A stretch of 64,000 bases of DNA, taken from positions 558,001 to 622,000 of the forward strand of contig JAZAYU010000126.1 of the NCBI GenBank assembly GCA_038501625.1. The letters run 5' to 3'. This document shows, piece after piece, positions 12,401 through 24,400 of this stretch. The first letter of the stretch is position 1. Each line of letters starts with the position of its first letter. The DNA comes from Corbicula japonica (Eukaryota; Mollusca; Bivalvia; Venerida; Cyrenidae). Both the position numbers and the translations under genes were made by a program. Under the pieces are notes generated by a model. It was not told where the DNA came from. It ran no database searches and saw nothing but the letters and a program-made list of their open reading frames with translations.

Positions 12401-15400
12401 ACATAAAAAGTCTAATTGAAAGGGTCAAATATTTGAGTATGTTGATGTTATAGGGTCACTGAGTCAAAGTTCAAGGTCATTATCCATAAGTGTAATATCT
12501 GTTTCTGCTCAGTATCTCAAGAACCTTAGCCCCAGTGTGTTTGACTACAGGGAGATAAGACTCCTCCAATAACTCTTCTGTTCTTTTGGAGGTTGTGGAA
12601 AAATAAGACTCCTTGAGTAGATGACCCCTATTTTTAGTGTCACTGGTTTAGGTTTAGGTCACACAGGCTGTAAAATTCAAATCAATTTCTGACCATTATC
12701 CCAAAATCCCTTTGACACAGTTTTGAATTGTTTCCAGATTATTATTTTTTATTCATTCTTTATTTATTAATCTCTGTTAGTAGATGACCCAAAGGTCAAG
12801 GTGACATGTCAAAACTTCTAGTACTTTCTTCCTATTTACTGTGCAATGGGGGAGATGTATGCTTTTTGATAAAGCAGCTTTTCATTAAAACTGTAAACTG
12901 GTCCCTCTTTTGTTCTGCAGTACATACAAAATATTTTCAAAATGACAAGGCAAACAAAATCATGATTGTTATGAATATTTTAGTTTGCTGGGAACCGAGA
13001 CAGTCAGTTGTCAACTACATCTAGTCAGTCAGATACCACTGCAGATCTTTTCCGAGAGAAAACAACCAGCCTGGTAGAACCAGCAAAAATACCTCCACAA
13101 GATATGTAAGTTGTTACAGAATTGCCATGTGATACACTTATAAGAGACAAGTTTTACTCTTTGAAGGATTGCATGACTTGGGGTTTAAGTTTTACTAAGG
13201 CCAACCTTAAAAATTGTATATTTGCATTTGCCCAACCAGAACTGTTTTGATGGTTTGCAGGTAAAGAAAGATTTTTTTAACCAATGCAATATAGAGTGAA
13301 ATAATTTTAAAAACACCAGAAGGGTACATCAAAATTTGTTTTGATGAAATAGATAAAAGGGAACTTTGAAAGCAGAGGAACACAAGCAATATGAAAATAT
13401 TGCAGGCTCGGTTTGGTTGAGTCTGTTCGTGGGCAGTAATGGAAATCCAAATTACTGCCCACGCAGTCTAGCCCCAGGTTGAGCACAGCTCAATATTAAC
13501 ACCAATAAACAGTACAATTTAGATCCATGCCAAACGATGGTATGCATATGGCAGTGAACATGGAACCTTCAATGCAGTATTTTCAGATTCATACCATTCC
13601 ATGTTCAGCGGCGTTTGTTCCCCAGATAAAATAATGGGTTTGCCCTAAGCGAGAAAAAATGGGTGGAAATGAACAGAATAGAATTTTGATAGGGGATCTG
13701 AGAATGCAATAACAGCATATCACAGACACTGCCAAAAGCAAAATTTAAAAAGCAGGAAGAATATCCAAGGGGTGATTGTTTGGGCAACTGCAAATAACTT
13801 TTTAAGATGGCCAAAAAATTAAAGGTTTTTTAAGATACTTAAAATTACTTTTGAAAATAACATCATTATGTGCAATCTGATCTGGATCTACACTGCTCAC
13901 AAATGTCAAGAATTGGTGTGCTCAGCACATACATGGTTAAAATTTTCTTTTGCAATACAATGCAGAAAATGTTTCAGCTAGTTGAGATTTATCCTTCAAG
14001 TTCCTAAATTATAGAAAAAAATTACAGCGACACTCCTTTGACTGAATGGGTGAAGTACTGTGTTTGTCGTTATTCTGTATATTCTTACCATCCTTATTCT
14101 TCTTCAATCAAACATTTTGTCCTCAGTGAACTAATAAATAAAACTACTTGATGGAATTTATTGGAACAAAGTTTCACTGTGTTGTAAAGTTATGCACCTT
14201 GTAAGAATTATTACACTGGACAACTTTGTTGCAAAGTTATCTACCTTTGTACAATTTTTGCTGATGAGGGGTGACATCTTTTTTAGCTCACCTGTCACAT
14301 AGTGACAAGGTGAGCTTTTGTGATCGCAATTTGTCTGGCGTCCGTCCGTCCGTAAACTTTTACTTTAAACGACATCTCCTCTTAAACCCCTGGGCCAAAG
14401 TTGATGAAACTTGCCACGGATGTTCCTTGCATGATGCTCTTCCAAATTTGTTCAAAGAAATCAATTCCATGCAGAACTCTGGTTGCCACGGCAACCTAAA
14501 GGAAAAACTTTAAAAATCTTCTTGTCTGAAACCACAAGGCCTAGAGCTTATATATTTGGCATTTAGCACCCTCTAGTGGAACTCTACAAAGATTGTTCAA
14601 ATTATTCCCCTGGGGTCAAAATTAGCCCCGCCCCAGGGGTCACTTCATTTTACATAGACTTATATAGAAAATCTTTAAAAATCTTCTTCTCACAAACCAC
14701 AATGCGTACAGCTTAGATATTTGGTAAGTAGCATTGTCTAATGGATGTCTACTAAATTTGTTCAAATTATGTCCCCTGGGCCAAAAGCGGACACGCCCTA
14801 GGGTTCTCTTGGTTTACATATAGTTATAAAGGAAAAACATGAAAATCTTCTTCTTTAAAACCACAAGGCCTAGAGCCTTAATATTTGATATACAGCATCA
14901 TCTAGTGGTCTTCTACCAAAATTGTTCAAACTATCCCCCTGGGGTCAAAAATGGCCCCGCCCCAGGGGTCACTTCTTTTACATAGACTTACATAGGGAAA
15001 ACTTAAAAAAATCTTCTTCTCTAAAACCACAAGGCCTAGAACCTTGGTATTTGGTATGTGTCATCATGTAGTGGTCCTCTACAAAAATTGTTCAAATTAT
15101 TCTCCTGGGGTCAAAAATGGCTCCGCCCCGGGGGTCACTAGTTTTATTACATAGTGTTATATAGTAAATCTTTAAAAATCTTCTTCTCTGAAACTGTAAG
15201 GCCTAGAGCTTAGATATTTGGTACAGAGCATCATCTAGTTACATTTTCTCCACAATAGCAGCTTAATTTTTTTTAAATTTTGACTTGATTTTACCAAACT
15301 TGCACACAACTCTTGCAACCATTGAGCAGTTGTTGACAGGTGAGCGACCAAGGGTCCTATGGACCCTCTTGTTTTATTATACACTCAAAACAACAATTTT

Positions 15401-18400
15401 TCTAGTTAAAATAAATATTTTTTTTTACAAACAAAATTTCTCTTCAGGGAGCAGAAGAGAGCATCCGCCCCGGCAGGCCACTTTGCAGAGAGCATGTTGT
15501 CGGTAGAACCAGCATTATTGCAGGTGAAGGCTGATATACCTAAAGATGCCGACTCGGACTTTGCTGAACTTAATCCACTAGATGATATCGATGTGTCAGA
15601 TCAACTTGTGTACAAGACTCCGGTAAGCAACTCAAAATATTTGTGTTCATGATAACCCTTTCCTCCATATATACACATTTTTACACATGTGCAACCAGTG
15701 TAGATCCAGATCAGCCGGCACATCCGTGCCGTCTGATCAGGATCTGCACTGGTCGCATTTTGGTCAGAAATATCCTGACAAATCAAAATGGGAACAGTGT
15801 AAATCCTGATCAGACGGCACGGATGTACACTGTTCGCCTATGCAATAAAGATGTGTCTATGGAGGAAAGAGATAACTGAAAACTCATTAATATTCGTGAG
15901 GTACTTGTTTCCATGAATTTTGTGGGTAGGTTGAACAACGACTTTAAAACTCAAACAAAATATAGACTTGTAAATAAAAGTGAGTTTTCCAAATTGAAAA
16001 CCAAGAATTTAAGTTTCACTGGAAAATATAGAAAAGGTCAATGTAAATTTACTTTGCAGTTCCCAAAAAATGGGAAGGGGAATGAATTTAAGTAGTTCTT
16101 TTCACAATATGGTAAAAAAGCTATGTTGAATTTGTTGTCTGCATTGGTAAACAATCTAGTAATCAGACAGTTGGGTAGATGTTTTACACTACCTATGTAT
16201 ATGTTTCACTTTTGTACTTAAGTGTAGATCCAGATCAACCTGCACAGCAGTGCCATCTGATCAGGATCTGCACTGGTTGCATTTTGGTCAGAAATAACCT
16301 AATGAATAAAATAGCTAATATTTTAGATCCTGATCAGACAGCATGGATATGCTGGCTGATCTGGATCTAAACTGTATGCCAGGGCAATACATATGTATCT
16401 ATGAAGGAAAGGGTAAAACGATAATAATTGTGACCTATGTGGTAACAGTCACTTGTGGAATAAGCAACCTTTTACAATATCTTTTCTGATAAATTTGGAA
16501 AAAGCAACTTAGGATTTGTATATTTTGTTGATAAATGAAAACTTTGTCAATCGTTAGGTCATGCTATATTTTCTGAGGAATCAATTAACGGGCACATCAG
16601 CAGCATATGAGTTAGTTGATACATTCATGATTTCAAAGTGATAAGAATCTTCCGAAACACAAAGCACATCTGTTGATTGGTTACATAGCTAAAATGTTCT
16701 GAAAAATACAAGCTAAAAAACCAAATCTAAAATTATGCTGTATGAATTCATCACAATAATAAATATACTTCAGGGGGAGGAAGGCCCAGAGATACGGGGA
16801 GGTTCCATAGATGCCTTAGTCGTCCACGCTACTGCTGCTAATAAAACTGGTAGGTACCCATATTGCCTTGCTTGTTAAATGTTCTTCTAACCAGAGTTGG
16901 TCTATGTAACAGCTATGTGTATTGTAAGCCCAGTTTGTGGCTGTTCCAGTTGTACTTCCTTATGTTTTATCTTAGCATCTGGGTAGAAGTTCACCTTTTT
17001 TCTGTAAGATTTTGCATCTGATATATTGTCTTTTAATTGTATGAAATGTTATGTTTAATTCATTTAATGGTTGCGGAAATACTTCTTCTCTGGATAGCAA
17101 TTTAGACATATTTGGGTCGATGCATTAAAAAAATTGTGCCAGTATGGAAACATGTAAATTTATACCATACAGTACCATACCATACCACCAAACATTTCAA
17201 CCATTTTGTGCCTGTTATCTATCCATATATCAGTCATTATTTTAACATGTAATCATCAGATAAATATATGCTCATATATGCATTGCATTTAGGTTTGTTT
17301 TATCATGTATGATGCTTAATATTTAAAAAGTCCCAAGTGCAACTATTCAGTATAAAAATATTATTTTGACCTTAAATATGAATATGGCTATTGATATTGA
17401 TAAGTAAAAGGTTATCACTACTTTACAATATATGCTCATTCATAATTTATAAAAAAAACAACAACTTGATTACATTGCTGATAGACCATTTAATAATTTC
17501 AACAGTTAAAAAATGTTGTTACCCATCAGTTATTTGGATTCAATTTTGTTTTAGCTATATACCAAATGCATGTTTTAAGCACACAATTATTTAGAAGGTT
17601 TAAACAAGACTAATGAATAATAAAAGACTTATATGTGAGTATATAGAGTGAAGTATGAGCAATTGAGCATATAAAAAGACTTATGAGTGAGTATATATTT
17701 TGGTAGTTAAAAGATAATAAAGACTTATGAGTGAGTATATATGGTAAAGAAGTTAAAAGATATTAAAGACTTATGGGTGAGTATATATGGTAAAGTAGTT
17801 TGAGCATATGAGAAGACTTATTAGTGAGAATATATGGTAAAGCATATTTTGGTTTGAAGGCTGTGAAGAGGAAGAAGTAGGGAATCAAGATGGTAAGCTG
17901 TCGCTGGGAATCTTGCCACTATATACTCTGTGATATCACTTCATTCCCACAAAACCACAAATCCTCGCTTCTTTGGGGTGCAAACTGTACAAGCTTAGTG
18001 CATTTTTATGGTTATACAAAACTTGAATGTTGTGGGGTGCAGGGTACACATTGGTTTAAGGTGCCATATCCCCTTGTCTTTAGTAATGCTGGGGTGGGAG
18101 GGGCCAAAGCTTACTTAGACTACACGCAAATATGTACCATTATATTGTGTAGAGATGGCTTAGGTTAAAAATGACCGCAATAATTGTATTGGGACCTAAG
18201 TTCGGCTTGCTAAATATTTAGAAGATGAAAAGTGCAAATGATTCTTTAAATTTTGAAATAAATGAAAAAAAGAAGAAATTTATATCTTATTTAATAATTC
18301 TTTGATTGGGACATGGAACAATAATGGTATCAGACAGGTTTTAGTTTAGATGTCCCTTTTTCAAAACTCTCACACCTGGGAAACTTTTCTGATAAGGTTG

Positions 18401-21400
18401 TCTTTCATCTTGCAGGTTATGCACCTTATGTATACTGTTCAAACTGTCCTTATACATGTAGGTAAAATATTCCAAACTGATGGCTTTATCTTTTTGCATG
18501 ATCTTGCACTGTTTTTTCATTGCAAAATGTCCAGATTTAAACGTTTTCCTTATGGGTCAGTGAAAAGTTAGAAACCAGTTCAAAATTGTGGCAGTTCAAA
18601 CTTGGCACCAAGTCGCAGAAAAAAGAAACCAGTAAATATTCCTGAATACGTTACAGTTGCTCTCTGGTTTCTTTCTACACACCATTATGTTAGAGGAAGT
18701 TTCTAAAATGTTGTTTTTGCATCTTCCTAAAGAAAACCAGACAGGTTCTCATGATTTTTTCTCTTGTTCTCAAGGATCTCACAGTGATTTAGTTGATCAA
18801 CAAGGTAAGCAGTCTATTGTGTTAAATGTCCTTACTGTACCATTAGACAGTCATTGTGCATTCCTTTACTGTACTGTTAGGTAACCACTTTAGATCATGT
18901 TGCATTGATCTCAAACATGGAATAGATAGTGGTTTAACCAACTGACTTTTTGGGTTACATACATGTGGAAACTTTGGATGTCTTTTTATCATATATCTTA
19001 TTCTTGGTGATGGATTTTTATGCATTTTCAGAAAATCTTAGCTTTTCTCCTGTCACAGACACTTTTTACTGTAAGTTTTCCATCGATCCGGTTTCTTTTG
19101 TATAAAAACTTCTATTTATCTATTTGTGGAAGCACATTTTTTGGCAATTTTAAAATACATAGAAATATCTTCATTTTAATACGTAAACATATTTGCAAGC
19201 TGGTTAGTTTACATTGATCAGGCATGTTTTTAAGATACATTTTATCCTGAAAATACATGTGTTTGAGCTAATATAATAAAACAAAAATGACATTGTTCAA
19301 CCCTTGTTTCTTGCTTGTTAGTTACCCAAAAAGTTGCATGGTCCGACTGCTGTGGAATAAATCAGGAGGCGTTTCAAAGGATTCAGTGTTACTTGATATT
19401 TTCAACAGCTTTATGTGTGTCAAAACCACAAGAAATAAGTTGTATACGAGAATAGGCCTTCTGGAAACATTTATAAAGAAACACATTGAATTACCAAAAA
19501 GTATTAACATTAAAAAAAATGTTTATAATGTTGAAGCCAAAGTGACATTAATACTTTTGAAAAGTAGCCCTCCAGAAACAAACATAAGAGAATGCATTTT
19601 TCATTTTTGTTTATTTTATTGACAATTTTTTTTTAATAAAATCACAAGGTTTCACACATAATTAAGAATATATATTACTTATTTGATAGATGAAATTGTG
19701 AGCCAAAGTATATTATTATTCATCATTTTCTATATTACTTTTTATTATGGTTTGTATTTTGTTACATTATACTTTAACCCTTTCCTTGATATATACGCAT
19801 TTTTACGCATGTGCCACTAGTGTAGATCCAGATCAGCCAGCACATCTGTGCCATCTTATCAGGATCTGCACTGGTCGCATTTTGGTCAGAAATAACCTAA
19901 TGAATCAAAAAGCGAAAAGTTTAGATCCTGATCAGACAGCAGGTATTTGCTGGCTGATCTGGATCTAAACTGTTCGCCCTAGCAATAAAGGTGTATCTAT
20001 AAAGGAAAGGGTTAATTGATGTTTTGCAGAGGAATGTTTCATTGAATTTTGAATGAATGTTATGTTAAATTTTTGTTGAAACTCTTCTAATGTAATCTTC
20101 CTCTTGCCTGTTTTACCCAATCTTGTTTACTGGACTGTTTTCAAGCAGTGATATATTCAAATTCCTTTTTTTGCAAAGAAATAATGATGTTTAACAACTC
20201 CCATATATATTCTCCACTTGACTTAACCCTTTCCTCCATACATAAGCATTTTACGCATTTGCGACCAGTGTAGATCCATATCAGCCGACACATCAGTGCC
20301 CTCTGATCAGGATCTACACTGGTTGCATTTTGGTCAGAAATAACCATATGAATCAAAAAGCGAACAGTTTAGATCTGATCAGATGGCACAGATGTGCCGG
20401 CTGATCTGGATCTACACTGGTCGCCCATGCAATTAAGGTGTATCTATGGAGGAAAGGGTTTACTAAAAGATAAAAGAAATGCAGTTATGAAACATGTTAG
20501 CATATTATAAATAATGCCTGAAAATATTTTTAATCTTATTGTAAAAATAAAAAAAAATAAGTTAAGCTTGACATTCTTCCAGTTAAGTTTATCAAGTGCT
20601 TTATTTAATTTTCACAAATTTTTGGGCTAGAGTAAGTTAAGTTTTACTTACTTATTTCAGTGAAGTTTCACATGTTCTTATGTAATATAACATTATTTCC
20701 ATTAAAGGGAGATGTGCAGGATTGATGAATGGAACAGATTTGCGAAAAGGGTTATTAATCAGTCGAATATCATTATTTGAAGCTCAAATATTGATAAACA
20801 CCCGAAATATTTCAAACCAATATTTTATAAAAAAAGACATAAATGGTGTTTCCTATCCTATGCGACACGCATAGGTTAGCTATTTTTGTATTTCTCGCGT
20901 AAAGCCGCGGTGGTTTTTGGGATTGTCACGTGATCACTTCAACCAAGATACGCATTCGGTGTACCTTGCAGACTATCGACGTCGCCATTTGTTTCAAAAT
21001 GCCGGGCCACCACTAATAGTAAGCTCAGCGATGAGCTAAATATTGAATGATCGCTAAATATAGAATGTATTTTTGTATAGAGATTTCTTCAGCGGATTGT
21101 TTTCAGGCCCGGTAAAATGGTAAAATTAACCGAAAACTTCCTCCTGGAGGGTTTGAAATGTAGAGTTTAGTGAAAAGTACACGTAAGTGTTACATAGATG
21201 TATCTGTTTACGATTTTACCGAGTACACCTGCTCGACCCTACACATCTCCCTTTAAGCTGTAATATTCTTGATTAAGTGTAAACTTACAGTATAGAAAAG
21301 AAAAACAAATAAATAATTGATTGATCTATAAAGCTTTAGTTTTCATGTTGAAGAGAATAAAGGTTGAACTATGTATACACCAGTTTCATAGTTGCATTTT

Positions 21401-24400
21401 GATCATTTTGGTAAAAAGTACCAACCCGCATTTTGCAATAATCTAGTGTGGACACACATCCATGTACTGTGTTTAGGGTCTGTACTGTTTTTCCATAATA
21501 AAGCTCCCCTACAACAACTTATCAAATACTCCCTTTTATAAAGTAATATCCATATTAAAAGCATCAATGCATAATGGTTGCGTGATTCTGCATGATGGAC
21601 TGAACTGTAGCTATAGACATTGATAAGTGTGATGAGAATTGGTGTACTAAGTAGTTAGGGTGTGTTACCCTTTGTCCTGCTGAACCTGTAAGTAGACAAG
21701 ATAAACCTAATTAGGCCCAAGATCATAAACAATATCTGGAGACCAGTCACCATTTCAGCCAATCAGATGCTTGAGATTTGAGACTGGTCTAAAGTCTTTG
21801 CTTTATGATCTTGGGCCCTGGTCAAAAGATCAAAATCTGACCCGAGGATCTGCAGTGCCATTTTGTTACTTGTTGCTTTTAAAAACACTGTTTTAAAGAA
21901 AACAACACTTGTTATGAAACAACCCAGATTTAAAAAAGGTAGTTAAATACAGAATTGAGCAGGACAATTGTGGTTGTGATGGGACCAAGATCATAAATTC
22001 TGACCAGGAACCAGTCTCAGAAATCTAGCTTGTGATTGGTCAGTTTGAAGACAAGACTTGGCTTTCCACCAATCAGGTGCTTGCAGCTGGAGACTGGTTT
22101 CCATCCAACATTTTATTATCTTGGGGCCTTAATCTGCATGAAACTTGTATTTTGAACCCTGGTGGAAGTTGCACAGTCAGGCGGGGTGCAGACATGCATT
22201 GCTAGAGTACCATAGACTCGCTAGAGTATATTACATTAATCAATAATAAGTCCAAGATAATAAATGACTTGAATTCTATTCGGCCTTATATACAAGATTA
22301 TTATTACACAAGAAACAGGAAACTTCAAATACTTGTGTTTAGGAAAAAGGTCACAATTCCTTCACTATAGAATCATTGATTGGAATAGTTTCGGAAATGT
22401 CTGCTTTGAAATACAAAATATGCATCCTTCTGCATTATAAGCTTGATATTAAATCAATACCAGTAACTATTTAACTCATTTTGTTATCTCTCCTTTTCTT
22501 TTTGTTTTTCTAATGATTTGACTTAACCCTTTCCTGTATAGATACGCATTTTTACGCATGTGCGACCAGTGTAGATCCAGATCAGCCGGCACATCCGTGC
22601 CGTCTGATCAGGATCTGCACTGGTCGCATTTTGGTCAGAAATAACCTAATGAATCTAAAAGCGAACAGTTTAGATCCTGATCAGACGGCACGGATGTGCC
22701 GGCTGATCTGGATCTAAACTGTTCGCCCTAGCAATTAAGGTGTGTCTGAACAGGAAAGGGTTAAAGTCGTTAGACTCGAGGATCGGTACCGAGATTGGTA
22801 GCCGGCACATCCGTGCCATCTGATCACGATTAGCCGGCACATCCGTGCCATCTGATCACGATCTGCATCGGTCAAATTTTGGTCAGAGATAACCTAATGA
22901 ATCAAAAATCAAAAAGCGAACAGTTTAGATCCTGATCATATGGCAGGGAATTTTTTATTGAAAATTGGTGATAACTGAAGAACTGTTTGATCTATTTTAC
23001 CAAACTTGATGGTGATATTAATCTTTGAGAGTAGAAAACCCCATTTTTTGTGGGTAAGAAGTTTAAAGGTCAAAGTCATATTGACCTTCAATTGTAGTTG
23101 ACCTAAATTGATTTTGACTTCTGAGGGACACAGTTAATGAAATAATTTTGGTTTCCCAACTCATTAGCTGAGTATTTATCAAGCATAGTGATTTTTCATG
23201 GTCATTTTTTTCACCCAAATTAAGTTTGCACAACACAGGCATATTTGCTCTGCTTAGGTATGCTCTTTTTAAAATTGAGCCATATTTGTGATATTGATAA
23301 CATGTGATTAACCACCTTTAAGAAAATGCTTACTTCTGCACATGGCTATCTGCTCTGTCTATTGCAGCATGGTGGGTATCTGATCTACAATAAGATAATT
23401 TTCAAAATTTCAAGTTGTTTTCTGTGTTGTGCGCTAAAACTGATTTCTTCTTACTTTTTAAATTTTCTAAAATTCTTGATTATGACACCTGTGAATATTT
23501 TGGTGAAGCTATTTACTAGTTGGTTGAGACCAAATGCTGTTGTTTATATATCTGGAACCTTTTACTCCATGGGTAATGGTTTCTTTCCATACACAACCAG
23601 TGTAGATCCAGATCAGCTTGTACATGTGTAATGCATTAGGTTATTTTTTACCAAGAAACAAACAGTGTAGATACTGGTCAGACTGCCCAGATTTTCAGAC
23701 TGATTTGGGTCTACACTGTTTGTCTGTGTGAAATATGCTGTATCCCATGGGGTGAAGGGTTAACCCTTTCCTGTATAGATACACCTTTATTGCTAGGGTG
23801 AACAGTTTAGATCCAGATCAGCCGGCACATCCGTGCCGTCTGATCAGGATCTAAACTGTTCGCTTTTTGGATTCATTAGGTTATTTCTGACCAAAATGCG
23901 ACCAGTGCAGATCCAGATCAGACGGCACAGATGTGCCCACTGATCTGGATCTACACTGGTCGCATATGCGTAAAAATGCGTATATATCTAGGAAAGGGTT
24001 AAAATATTAAAATATTCATAAACAATGACCAGTTTGTAACAAGTAGTGTTTCCATTTTCAGAATTCATGTATCAAGAGGCATTCTTGACAACTTATCGCA
24101 CATACTTATCTTCCAAGGAGTTGATTGACAAACTGTTGTACCGCTTCAACAAATTCCAGTATTCACCAGACGTCACTCGGAAAAAGTCGGCAAGAAATGC
24201 GTTGTTTCTATTGATACGAGTAATAGACCTTATGAGGTGAATGTTAACATTGACATTATTTACGGGGATGATATATTTTTTGTCATATTAACCCTTTCCT
24301 CCATATTTTCGCATTTTTACGCTTGTGCCACCAGTGTAGATCAGCCGGCACATCCGTGCTGTCTGATCAGGATCTGCACTGGTCGCATTTTGGTCAGATA

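Noticed and set aside
12601..12980. Longer 5' extension of exon G from the TTCTGCAG at about 12920
   Set aside because: The extended frame contains stops in the required phase; the ATATTTTAG acceptor at 12983 is phase-compatible.
16850..16853. Alternative donor GTACCC four bases after the GTAGGT donor of exon I
   Set aside because: Poor donor match and it would break the frame into the exon at 24062.
18419..18463. Possible exon GYAPYVYCSNCPYTC after TTCATCTTGCAG
   Set aside because: Has a good acceptor, but its GTAAAA donor gives a length that shifts the frame into the next exon.
19287..19622. 111-codon frame in intron 9
   Set aside because: No recognisable domain, overlapping frame on the other strand, AT-rich codon use; no splice borders in phase.
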